Below, one piece after another: positions 9,602 through 19,329 of a stretch of 64,000 nucleotides of DNA (position 1 is its first letter; the number at the start of each line of letters is the position of its first letter). A program made the position numbers and the translations under genes. Below the pieces are notes generated by a model. That model was not told the origin of the DNA and did not search any database. It was given only the letters and a program-made list of their open reading frames with translations. Source of the DNA: Selaginella moellendorffii (lineage: Eukaryota; Streptophyta; Lycopodiopsida; Selaginellales; Selaginellaceae); the NCBI RefSeq assembly GCF_000143415.4, contig NW_003314359.1, forward strand, positions 525,250 to 589,249, given 5' to 3'.

Positions 9602-11803
9602 CCAAGGAGTTTCGTAGAAGAGTTCAAAGTTAATTTTGTCTCTTCTTGGTTCTTTATACCTTAAAATAAATTGGTGTGTTCAACATTTATTTTATGAGTT
9701 AAAACATCTTAGTCAGCCAACATTTTTATTCGACAGAATCTATTGAAAATAAAATTTGTATGTTAAAATGCTTAAGACTATAAAAAAAAAGTTTGTGTTG
9801 CATGTTGATTTCACATGCGTATGAATGCAAAGCAACATAACTCTGGATGCTCACTTATTTTTCATTGGAGACAATGATCTTGCTGATAGATTTTAATTAT
9901 CTTATATTCCCCGATAAGTAGTGTCATAGAAGTACCCATGAAAACAAGTTGGTAAAGCCACGTCAATTTATTTGTCATATTAGCATTTTATTTTTTGTTT
10001 TATAAATTTGATTTATCCACTGATAGCTAAACCAAATATTGTTCCAAAAGAGCACTAGCCATGAACCTCCACACACTGGCCACTGCTCACTACCAGCTAT
10101 GCCAATACAGCAACACCATTGCCACATTAGAGCACTTAAATTACAGCTTTTGACATTGCCATGGCAATCAAGTTCTTCACAAAGAACAAAGGTTTGATTC
10201 AGAGGAGTAGAATCCTAAAGTAACAATAAGTGCTTGAAGAGATTATCAACATTTTGATAAAGATTGTGTGATCCTACTGCTAGGCAGTGTGCTTGATACA
10301 ATTGAGCTAAAAACACAGTATAACCTTGAGCAGTAAAGTGTTGTGGCCATGATTGAGGCATTGACTCTTGGGAAGTTTAGGGAGGTGCTTGTCACTTTCA
10401 AGAGTGTGGTGATGAAAGTCAAGGTGGTGTTGCCTCTTGCCTATGTTTTGCACATTTTTGTATATGTCAAATTTCATGGATCGTGAATTGAATTGAATCA
10501 TTCAAAGTAGATGACATGGTTTCATATATGTAAAAAGTGTTTGTCTTATTCAAATTTTATAATGCACCATTTTGATTAATATTATAGTAATCAATTCTGA
10601 TTTTGTGCATAATATTTTATGTGCAATTGAAAACAAAAAAAAAGGAATCTGCACATATATAAATAAAAGATGCACCCATGTGCAATTACACATTTGTTGC
10701 CATACTTTAGTACTACTCTTGAAACTCCAAAAAGCACTTTTATAGATTTTATACATCAATATGAAATTAAAATGCTTTAGGGTATCATCTCATCTCTTTA
10801 AAAACTGTGATAGAAAAAATAATATAAAAGAACCTATATTACCTAGATATACACACAAATCCAACTGGCAATAAGAAAAGAATTTTTTTCAAACATTGTG
10901 TTCTTGTCATATCCTTGATTTACTTACTGGTGCTAAGGATCTCTATTACTTCATCTGCACTTATGTACTAAATATTCTTAGAATATCTCTAAATTCCATC
11001 TTTTATCTAATTCTTTTATAATCAAGGTTTAATGCTAAAAATTATGTTTATGTTTGTAAATCCAAATTGACTGATAGATGTGCTCAAATGATCTTGCACT
11101 CCTCCACCTTTAGCCAACATTGCTACAAATAGATTTAATCACTGCCATGTGAGGTAAATGTCATACTATGGATTAAAGCATTTTATTTGTAACAACTTTT
11201 CTTTGACTGCAAAGCTCAATAAGTCCAAGCTAGATAATTTGAAGCTAGATTATTTGATCTTGCTGAGATCAATAGAATGCACTGAGGTTTGAAATTTCTT
11301 GTTCTCCCTAATTGTTTACATACTTGTGCTTGAGTGTTCTACAATTAATAACAAATAAAAATTATTATAGCCTAGAATTATTTTTTCAAATAGGAATAGT
11401 TCATCTATTTAGAATACAAATAAATACTAGTGCAATATAATTTTAAAATAAATAATAAAAATAATTAACTACATATAATCTATCCTTTCAAACCATTCTA
11501 ACTTATAAAAAAATTGTTATATCAAAATATCTATAGTATCCTTAATTCTAATGAAAAAGAGAAAATTAATTTCTTGTAGGAACACTTTAAAAAAGGCTTT
11601 TAAGGGTAATAAACATTAATATTGAAAAAAAAGTCGAACCAATTAAAAGTTTTTGGATATGAATTTTAAATAACAAAAATAAATTATATAACAAAACTTG
11701 CTAATCCTCTTAAATTATTTTCAGATAGAAAAAAATAATTAAAAAGGAGAAACAAAACCGAGTTTGAATGTGCATTCAGTTTGGAAGATCAAAGAAGATT
11801 AAA
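9602..11803. other. AT-rich intergenic DNA
   Basis: About 2.2 kb has no convincing gene. The short frames here have no ATG-supported family content, and composition drops sharply compared with the flanking germin genes. No tRNA or repeat structure was recognised. Confidence 0.6.
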
Positions 11804-12463
11804 TCAAGCAAACACGGATCGGACCTGAGTGATGGTAGTGTTGTCGATAAAAAAGGTCTTTTCTAGCACCTCGTCGGGCACTTGGGGGCTCGATCCAAAC
11901 ATGGACCTCCCTATAAATTGCGTCCCCGCGAGCTGAGAGTTGAGCGCAGCAATGACCTTGGCATTGTTCCTGCCGACATTCATCTGCCAGTGGATCAATC
12001 CACGCGGAATTACCATCACCTCGCCTCTGCTCAGCACCTGTGCAAACAAGCGGTTGTCCGCGGTGACAATGGCGGCGTATACGCTCCCCTCCTCGACGTA
12101 CACCATCTCCGTGGCCCTGGGATGGGTGTGTGGCGCGATAATCCCCTCGGGTAGCAAGTCGAGCCTGGCCATGGAGAGGCCAAGGGTGTTGATCCCGGGG
12201 AACCTCAGCACGGTTCCAAACACTGCGCCCGCGCGATTCATGGCGGTGATGTTGGCCGGATTCACCATTTCCCTGTAGATGAAGTCCTCCACCGTGACGC
12301 TGGACGCGTTCCTGCATGGGAAGCCATTGACGCCCGGTGATGCGGTGAGATCCGCGACGCAAAAGTCTTGGAGTGGATCTGGGTCGGAGACCACTGCGCT
12401 GGCCAAGAATGCGATGATCATGGTGCTCAGAAGCAGGATTGACGAAGCGGGCGCCATGGCCAT
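11804..12463 (-). CDS. Germin-like protein (secreted cupin)
   Basis: This single-exon gene encodes 219 residues. It has an N-terminal signal peptide (a hydrophobic run after MAMAPASS) and the mature start DPDPLQDFC. Cupin motif 1 is APHTHPRATEMVYVEEG and motif 2 is GEVMVIPRGLIHWQMN, so all four metal ligands are kept. Two ATGs, at 12463 and 12457, could start the protein. The much longer open frame upstream is leader: a TATA box lies at 12614-12607 and the extension has no germin sequence. The protein is a clear paralogue of the one at 6048-6695 in the opposite orientation. Role as for other germin-like proteins, a Mn-cupin in the wall; enzymatic activity is not predictable. Confidence 0.95.
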   Translation of the reverse strand: MAMAPASSILLLSTMIIAFLASAVVSDPDPLQDFCVADLTASPGVNGFPCRNASSVTVEDFIYREMVNPANITAMNRAGAVFGTVLRFPGINTLGLSMARLDLLPEGIIAPHTHPRATEMVYVEEGSVYAAIVTADNRLFAQVLSRGEVMVIPRGLIHWQMNVGRNNAKVIAALNSQLAGTQFIGRSMFGSSPQVPDEVLEKTFFIDNTTITQVRSVFA

Positions 12464-12606
12464 GGATCTAAAACTCGAGCTCCCTGGAACGAGGATTCTC
12501 AAAGCAAGCTCGATAAGCTCTGGAACAATTGGGACGAGATCAAATGATATGAGGATGGATGAATGAAATTGGAAGAATGAATGAAAATTGTGGTGAGAAG
12601 GATAGG

Positions 12607-12614
12607 CTTTTATA
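12607..12614 (-). promoter_or_regulatory. TATA box of germin-like gene
   Basis: TATAAAAG on the minus strand lies about 145 bp before the ATG at 12463. It supports that start over the longer open frame. Confidence 0.65.
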
Positions 12615-12911
12615 CTGAGCAATTGGGATGCTACCATACAACACGCAAGGGAGAAATTCAGTGAAGTGAGCCTACATTTTTGTTTTATCTTGTGTAGCAA
12701 TTTTGAGGAGAACTCTTCTCCTCTGACCATATCACTGTCAAATTTAACTGCATGGAGTCCACACTCTTCAATGACTTTGACATGGTCTTATACACTGTGT
12801 TTGTTTATGTTTGGTCGTTGTTGTCTAATCTCCCTATACAATAGTTAAGATCTGAAATATCTTTTCTAATCAATCTTGTTTTCTTTAATGCCAGAACATC
12901 AAACAATATAG

Positions 12912-13600
12912 TCATCTTTGCCAGCACCATTTCCTCCTCCTTTGGAATCTCCTCACCTGGTACGCGTAGCCAAGCACGCCAAACACAATCGCGGCCACGA
13001 AGATGAATCTCAGCACCTTTCTCCTGCTGAGCCCCACGCCTAGAAATCCCAACAGCGGCCTCCCCGGGAGATAGGATCGCAACCGGCTTAGGTGGGAGGA
13101 GCGGGAAGGATGAGGCGACTTGGATCTTCGCCTCGGCCTCCCTCTCTACAAGTTTCTTTCGTTATGCAAACAATGTGTCGAGGTTTTCTCTTCTTACCCT
13201 TTTCCTCTCGGGAGCTGGCTTGGGTGGCGTCTCGGTGGCGACTTGGACATGCCGGTGGCCTCCTCCGAGCTCTGCGTGTTTTTGCAGAGCCATGCCCAGA
13301 TAGTACTCCTTGAGCTGGTTCTGCAAGTTAGACATGGCAATGGGGGATCATACATCGATTGAATCTCAATGCTTGACGAAAGAGGAAGGATTTGAAAGCT
13401 TGGAGTGGATTCTAGGAAAAAGAAGAGGAGGACAAGAGCGAGGGAGAGATTTACGCTACCTTTGGAGGCAATTCCACCTTGTGTTGCTGGAGCCATCGAA
13501 TCAAGTCCGTCTTCTTCATGCTCATGAGGCGCTTCTCGGTCACGGCCGACGGAGAGGTGAGCTTCTCCTCCCCAGCGGATCGATTTGGAACAATCCTCAT
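12912..13600 (-). CDS. Small LEM-like/HeH protein with basic linker and C-terminal membrane anchor
   Basis: Three exons (13600-13460, 13320-13198, 13145-12912) join exactly in frame with good GT..AG junctions to give 165 residues. Residues 28-64 (MKKTDLIRWLQQHKVELPP, then Q-x-K-x2-Y) follow the helix-extended-loop-helix spacing of the LEM-like domain of animal LAP2/thymopoietin and of SAP/HeH modules. Residues 85-115 are strongly basic with an AT-hook-like RGRPRRR. Residues about 133-151 (VLRFIFVAAIVFGVLGYAY) are a single transmembrane segment, followed by a short basic tail. This order is that of inner-nuclear-membrane DNA- or chromatin-binding proteins; that function is inference. A strong donor (CAG/GTGAGG, 12957) before the last codons may replace the tail with another exon. 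It lies 190 bp downstream of the phosphatase gene on the same strand. Confidence 0.7.
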
Positions 13601-13789
13601 CGCCCTTCGCTTTTTTTTCCCCTCTTCCCGGGAAAAAGAAAATCAAACAGTTACGAAAGTTAGCCTCGCACCACAAGAGTCTCGAACCCAAATCCAGTTT
13701 CAAAAAGAAAAAAAATAAAATTTGGCAGAGCACAAAAATTTGGTTCAGTCAGGAAGATCGTGAAGATGGTCACTGGATGATCGTGATCG

Positions 13790-16298
13790 CTATGCTGGAT
13801 AGTTCTCGGCGGAGGTAACCAGGGGGCAAAACATGTTGAGAGAGTCGCAGCCCAGGACGTCCTTGTACTCCCTGTGGATCCAAAACTGGTCATAGACTTC
13901 GCCATCGCGGCTCTTCTTGTACTCGAACAGCAGCGACGAGCGATTGAACGAGGTGAGCTTGGTGTAGCCAAAGTCGCAGTCCTGATTCAAGCTCCACGAT
14001 GGCTTGCTCTCCGGGAACTGGCTCAGCCAAAACCCGCCGCCTCCCGCAACTACGTGAATGGTCCCGTTGAAAGTCCCGGAGTAGAAATCTTTCTCGTCAC
14101 TGGCAAGAACTTGCTGCACGATGGAGAAGCGCCAAGTATGAGAGAAGATCCAGCTATGGACAAAAACACGAAAGCACTCACGTTATAGAGTGGATAGGTG
14201 CGCTCGTAGTTGTGGATGTGGCCGTAGAAGGCGAGGTCCACCTTGTGCTTTTGCCACAGCTTCTCCAAGCTGTCCCTGCCGAATGGCTCGCCGGTGGTGT
14301 TCTCGGGAGCGTAGCACGACGAGTAGCCGAGGACGCGGTGAGAGATGAATACCAGCCACGGCTGCTTCTGCCTGTCCGCGCTCCGGAAGCAATTCTCGAG
14401 GAACTCGTACTGCTCCGTGCCGTCGCGCCAGTCGTGCTCCGAGTCGGCGATGCAGAAGCGGAAGAGACCATAGTCGGTTTTATACCTTGCAAGGAAAAAA
14501 AAAAACAACAAAACTGTGAATCAGCTAGCTTTCTCTCGACTTTAGAACTACAAACCAGAATTTGTCCCTGTTTTGCACGGGCATGTTGAACACGGTTGAT
14601 GAAACAACACCACACTCGCCTCCCGAGTCGGTGCTGTTGTAGAAAGAGCCAGTGTTTGGCCAATCTCGCTCATGGTTTCCACTGATTTGAGCAAACTTTA
14701 GATCGACAAAAGAGAAAGAAGAATGTAAAATACCTGACTGTCATGTAAGGAACTTTGGAAGACAAATTCTCAATCTGCTCCGTGAACTGATCCCACTCGG
14801 AGAGATATCCAGTTGCGTAGGATATGTCGCCAATGTGGAAGACAATGTCGATGTCGTTTATTTCGTTGTTAAGTGCGTCAGTTGTGTTCAAAGACCCCGG
14901 CTCAAAATCGAAGTACGTTCTCGATCCATCTCGCTGGTGCTGTTGAATTCGCACAAGTTGGTTTTGTAAGGATTTTTTTACAAAAAAAAAAGGAAGAAAG
15001 AGAAAACAAAAAACTTGTACCGTGCCCATATCACCGAATATCACAACTCGTTGCAAGGATTCTTGGCCAGGAAATGGGGGTGAATGAAAGTACATCTTTG
15101 GGCTCATGACAAACGAGGCATCCTGCAGCCTGTGACCAACTTGGAAGCTATACCTGCAGCGAAAAAAGAAAACACAAGAATGTTAAACTCGATGCATGTG
15201 ATAAACTTACCTTGTGGTTGGCCATAAGTCCGTCATAATCCCAGTATGGATCTGCCCAGGGTCTCGCCATCCGATTGTGGATGCCGGAGCTCCTTCAAAA
15301 CAACTGTTGGTTAAAAACAAAAAAAGAACTCCATAGCTAAACCAACATACCACACATATCTCCACGACTCACTGACAGCGTGGTGGCCGGATGAGCAACA
15401 AAGGAATACTTGTCATCGTACACCTGCCATGTTATAAATGGAGCTGCCTCGCTGGGAAGGTAATTGCTCGTCCAAGTCACAGTCATCTGTGAGATCCTAG
15501 AGCTTCTTTGTTTGATATAACAGGATCAAGCGATGACAATTTACCTCGTTCCAAGCCCTTCCCTGAGCTAGCCTCGGGTACAAAGGCATCTTCAAGTCGT
15601 CAAAGGTGACCACGTTAGACACGGCGATCAGCACCGGCTGCTCAGTCGGAGGAGTTACAGATGTTAGATAGAGAGCTGCGATCATCTTACCTCCGCAAAG
15701 CCGGAGAACAAACCAAAAGAAAAGTTTGCGCGCTGGTTGATGAGACGGAACGTGAGCTGTCCACTGCCGCTGCTCACGTAGTCTTGCGACTGGTTTGCGT
15801 ACTGAAACTGAAAGGACAAAACCGAAAGGTATTACGTCTAATGAGTGACACCAAGAAGTAGTAGTACCTTGATGGGAGCGCTGCAGATGTAAGGTCCCCA
15901 AGCGGGTATTCTTGTCTTGACCACGCAGACGGAGGAGCTGCGAGCGATCAAAACCAAAGTAGAAGAAAACTCTTTTCAGTGTGAAGATCATACTTGAATA
16001 CTGGTGGTGAGAAGACACCGATCCAGTCCTGGTCGCTCGCTCCAGAGGCCCTCTGGAATTGCACAAGGACGTTTCCAGCATGTTCTTTCTGAGGGACAGT
16101 AAAAGGAAGAATCAGTGTCCGTGAAACCACAAATTTTGCTACCTCCTTGCCAAGCACATCGGGAGAAGCTCGCACAGACGAAGAGTTGTCAATGTTTATC
16201 ACGGCGCGATCAATCGGCAGTCTCGAAGGCAAAGAATGCTGCTGCGAGAGCAACACCAAGGAGCAAAAGTTAACAACAATGAAGAATATGATTTTCAT
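13790..16298 (-). CDS. Purple acid phosphatase (large plant type)
   Basis: Twelve short exons on the minus strand encode a secreted metallophosphoesterase. Exon 1 starts at ATG 16298 with a signal peptide (MKIIFFIVVNFCSLVLLS). An N-terminal fibronectin-like region follows (DWIGVFSPPVF, then MTVTWTSNYLP), then the catalytic domain. All seven expected metal ligands are visible: D in FGDMG, D and Y in GDISYATGY, N in GNHERD, H in SHRVLGYS, and H-x-H in GHIHNYERT. The C-terminal end includes GGFWLSQF and SSLLFEYKKS and stops at TAG 13792-13790. The family hydrolyses phosphomonoesters in the wall, vacuole or organelles, and is often induced by phosphate starvation. It is most like the large PAP1/PAP27 subgroup, some of whose members are annotated as inactive, but this one has a complete ligand set. 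Confidence 0.93.
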
Positions 16299-16889
16299 TG
16301 TCGCGCAATTCCTACTGCAGCAATGCCCTGATATATATTTACGATGAAATGCCTTAGAATGCATATTTCCTGTCTAGATTAGAAAATGCGCTTTCTTCTA
16401 ATAATAACTCGTAAGAAACCTGTTTGTAGATTTTCCAACGCTTGAAACACTAGCTCTTACGAGCCACTTTTGCAATTCTGAGAAATAAAAACGGTTACCA
16501 GGCAATTGACCCAGCAAAACACAAACCATTACAAGTTTTGCGCTCCGAGAAAACGATGCTAGCTAGCAAGAAAAAAGAAAAGCAAAGAAACAGAACCAAT
16601 CCAGAAACAACGAGGGAAACCTTAGGTACATTTCTACGGATATGAGGCATCACCCTGTTTTCTAGCAGAGACCGCTATGCCCGTGTTGTCGACTTTTCTC
16701 GATTGTGTCAGCTCCAAAGGTCGAGGATCGCTTCCGGAGGTCTACGGCTGCGTGAGAGGTGAGCTCGCAGACGAAGCCACAAGCGAACTAAGAACGAAGA
16801 CAACCAGCGCGCAAGAAGCGCATTCAAGCTGCAGAACCTTGCGTTTCGTGAGATCCCAGAAAACACGAAGAAACTTACAAACACTGGAT

Positions 16890-16978
16890 GGACAATTCGG
16901 GTACGAGCTCTCGCCTAGTTGATCATGAGCACGTAAAACGCGAGGTCCACCCTGTGCCATTTGCCAGAGCTTCTCACG
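16890..16978 (-). pseudogene. Relic fragment of purple acid phosphatase
   Basis: Minus-strand bases around GAGAAGCTCTGGCAAATGGC translate, allowing a frame change and a stop, as KLWQ-x-HRVDLAFYVLMIN. This matches KLWQKHKVDLAFYGHIHNYE of the intact neighbour. It lies about 600 bp upstream of that gene on the same strand, so it is probably the remains of a tandem duplicate. Confidence 0.65.
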
Positions 16979-17041
16979 AGAAAGGAGAAAAAAAGAAAGA
17001 ATCCAAAGCAGTGCTAACCAACAAGCAAATAGTAGGCTTTG

Positions 17042-19243
17042 CTAGATGCTAGACAACAAAACGTAAGGCGACGTAGTACCTGGTCCCAAGCGCACGGCAT
17101 TCTGTGCGATGCTAGCGGCGAGCTCCTTGTTGCCATGGATCCGGCACGCTCCCAGCAATCCCACCCAGTCGTGGAGATCCGGCTCCAAAGGCATGCTCTC
17201 CATCAAATCCCTGGCATCCGCCAGGTACCCGGCGCGGCCGAGCACTCCGATCACGCATCCATACTGCTGCTTCTTGGGCCTCCAGCCGTGATCCACGCTC
17301 ATCGCGCGCAAGCATCGCACAGCCGATTGGAGATTCCCGCCGTGGGCGTGCGCCGCCAGCACGCACGCGAACGTCGTCTCGTCCGCCCCGGCGCCCGCCA
17401 TCGCCATTCCCAGGAAATAGGGCGCAAGAAGCTCCACGCTGGAAGAATGTGCCGCCAGCATGGCGTTCCACGAGACCACGTTCCGCGCTGGCATCGCGTG
17501 GAACGTCCGCGTGGCGGACGCCAGGTGCCCGTTTCGGGCATATGCGCACAGCATGGCATTCCACGCCACCATTTCTCTTCCTGGCATTGAGTGGAACAAC
17601 GCCACCGCGCTTCCCAGGTCGCTGTTTTGGGAAAACCCAGTCAGCATGGCTGTCCATGCGACAACGTCCACGTCAGGCATTGCGTGGAAGAGTTCCACGG
17701 CCTTGTCAAGATGCCCTGTCCCGGCATATGCTGCGAGCATCATTGTCCACGCGACGCGATCGCGCGGTCCGGGAATCTTCTCAAAGAGGTCTTGGGCTTG
17801 GGCGATTTGGGATGCCTGGATCATCGCGGAAAGCACCGTGGTCCACGACGCGAGATCTTTGCTGGGCATTTTAGAGAACAATCTCTTCGCCTCTTGAAAT
17901 TTCCCTTCTTGGGCACTTGCCGCTAGGAGCGCATTCCAGGAGAAAAGATTGTGGGCTTTCATTCGATCAAAGAGAGATTTCGTTTCTTCGATCCCCCGCA
18001 CCGCCGCCGCCGCCGCCGTGAGCATTGCATTAAACGAGATCATGTTGTGACAGGGCATCGCGTCCTCGAAGAACTCCCTGGCGCGATCGTAGCCCCCATT
18101 TTGAGCAATCGCCGAGAGCATCGCGTTCCATGACACAATGTCCCTCTCCTCCATGGAATCAAAGAGCCTCTGCGCGTCATCCAGGCGCTCTTCCTGCGCG
18201 ATTGCCGAGAGGAGCGAGTTCCACAAGATGAGATCGCGCTGGGGGGCGGATTCGAACACCCGCCTGGCCTCGTCCACATGCCCACTGGCGGCGATCACTG
18301 CCGTCCACGTGCCAAGATCCCGCTCGGGCATCCGCTCAAAGAGCTCGCGCGCTCGCTCGGCAGTCCCACGGCGTGCGTACGCATTGAGCAGCGTGTTGTA
18401 GGTAATTAGGTTTCGCGCATTCATTCCACGGAAGAGGGCGAGCTCGTGATCGATCCACCCGGCCTCGCCCAGCGCTCCGAGCATGACGTTGCCCGTCACG
18501 AGATTTCTCTCGGGCATGGCGTCAAAGAGCGCGATTGCGGATTTGAGGCGGTCGTTCTGCGCTAGCGCCGAGAGCATCGAGTTCCAGGATACGAGATCTT
18601 GCAGCGGCATAGCGGTAAAGATTCTCACGGATTCGTGCAAATGCCTGTTATCGGCATATGCAGCTAGCATTGCGTTCCAGGTCGCGATGTCCCTGTGAAG
18701 CATAAGATTAAATATATCTCTTGCTTCCTTCACGTTTCCATATCTCCCAAGAACTGCGATGATTGCTGTGCTAGAGAAAGAGTCCGTGAAAGGCATCTGG
18801 AAATATATTCTTATTGCCCCGTCAAGATCCCCTATTCGGGTATATGCCGCAAGCATAGTGGTCAGTGAAATGATTCCCTGTTCGGGCATAGCATCAAACA
18901 CCATTTTCGCATCATCCATTCTTGCAAACTTGAGAAACGCGGTGAGAATGCTAGTCCAAGAGACAAGATCACGGTCTGGCATGGAATCAAACACCAGCTT
19001 GGCCTCGCGAATATACCCGTTTCCGGCATATGCCGAGAGCATCAAGTTCCACGAGAAGATGTCCTTGGCGTCAATGGCATCAAACACGCGCCGAGCGTGA
19101 TCGATGCCGCCGCACCTTCCATACATTTGGATGAGGAGGTTAGAAACAAAGACGCTTGGGGGCGAGTCCGCAAGAGAGCAATGTAGTTTCTTCGCATCCG
19201 CTAGAGTTTTACATGACTTAATATTTGAGATCAAAGTGCTCAT
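17042..19243 (-). CDS. PPR protein, S-type repeats, truncated E region
   Basis: This single-exon gene of 733 codons encodes a pentatricopeptide-repeat protein. About 18-20 repeats of roughly 31 residues follow the S pattern (for example DLVSWNSMLSALAQNDRLKS and MPERDLGTWTAVIAASG). Such proteins bind organelle RNA base by base and direct editing, splicing or processing. After the last repeats (YGCVIGVLGRAGYLADARDL, then WVGLLGACRIHGNKEL) the E motif begins (SPYVLLSSI) but stops at TAG, so most of E and all of E+ and DYW are absent. The ATG at 19243 is the first in frame. The N-terminus has no strong targeting peptide, and organelle import is assumed from the family. The early stop could be natural, with DYW supplied in trans, or a truncation. 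Confidence 0.92.
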   Translation of the reverse strand: MSTLISNIKSCKTLADAKKLHCSLADSPPSVFVSNLLIQMYGRCGGIDHARRVFDAIDAKDIFSWNLMLSAYAGNGYIREAKLVFDSMPDRDLVSWTSILTAFLKFARMDDAKMVFDAMPEQGIISLTTMLAAYTRIGDLDGAIRIYFQMPFTDSFSSTAIIAVLGRYGNVKEARDIFNLMLHRDIATWNAMLAAYADNRHLHESVRIFTAMPLQDLVSWNSMLSALAQNDRLKSAIALFDAMPERNLVTGNVMLGALGEAGWIDHELALFRGMNARNLITYNTLLNAYARRGTAERARELFERMPERDLGTWTAVIAASGHVDEARRVFESAPQRDLILWNSLLSAIAQEERLDDAQRLFDSMEERDIVSWNAMLSAIAQNGGYDRAREFFEDAMPCHNMISFNAMLTAAAAAVRGIEETKSLFDRMKAHNLFSWNALLAASAQEGKFQEAKRLFSKMPSKDLASWTTVLSAMIQASQIAQAQDLFEKIPGPRDRVAWTMMLAAYAGTGHLDKAVELFHAMPDVDVVAWTAMLTGFSQNSDLGSAVALFHSMPGREMVAWNAMLCAYARNGHLASATRTFHAMPARNVVSWNAMLAAHSSSVELLAPYFLGMAMAGAGADETTFACVLAAHAHGGNLQSAVRCLRAMSVDHGWRPKKQQYGCVIGVLGRAGYLADARDLMESMPLEPDLHDWVGLLGACRIHGNKELAASIAQNAVRLGPGTTSPYVLLSSI

Positions 19244-19289
19244 ATTCTAACATGGTAGGAATGTCCAAAGTGTTCATATTCTAACATGG
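19231..19289. repeat. 25-bp direct repeat spanning the PPR start codon
   Basis: 19231-19255 and 19265-19289 share 25 bp with two mismatches (AAAGTG-C/T-TCATATTCTAACATGG). The first copy contains the start codon of the PPR gene. Confidence 0.9.
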
Positions 19290-19329
19290 CTTTGCTTATG
19301 ACTTTCAGCGAAAAGAAAAGAATTAGATG

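Noticed and set aside
12464-12730. N-terminal extension of the germin-like frame
   Set aside because: A TATA box lies inside it and the signal peptide begins at 12463, so the extension is leader DNA.
17039-19100. Several long plus-strand frames opposite the PPR gene
   Set aside because: They are mirror frames caused by the GC-rich repeats of the minus-strand PPR gene and show no independent family motifs.
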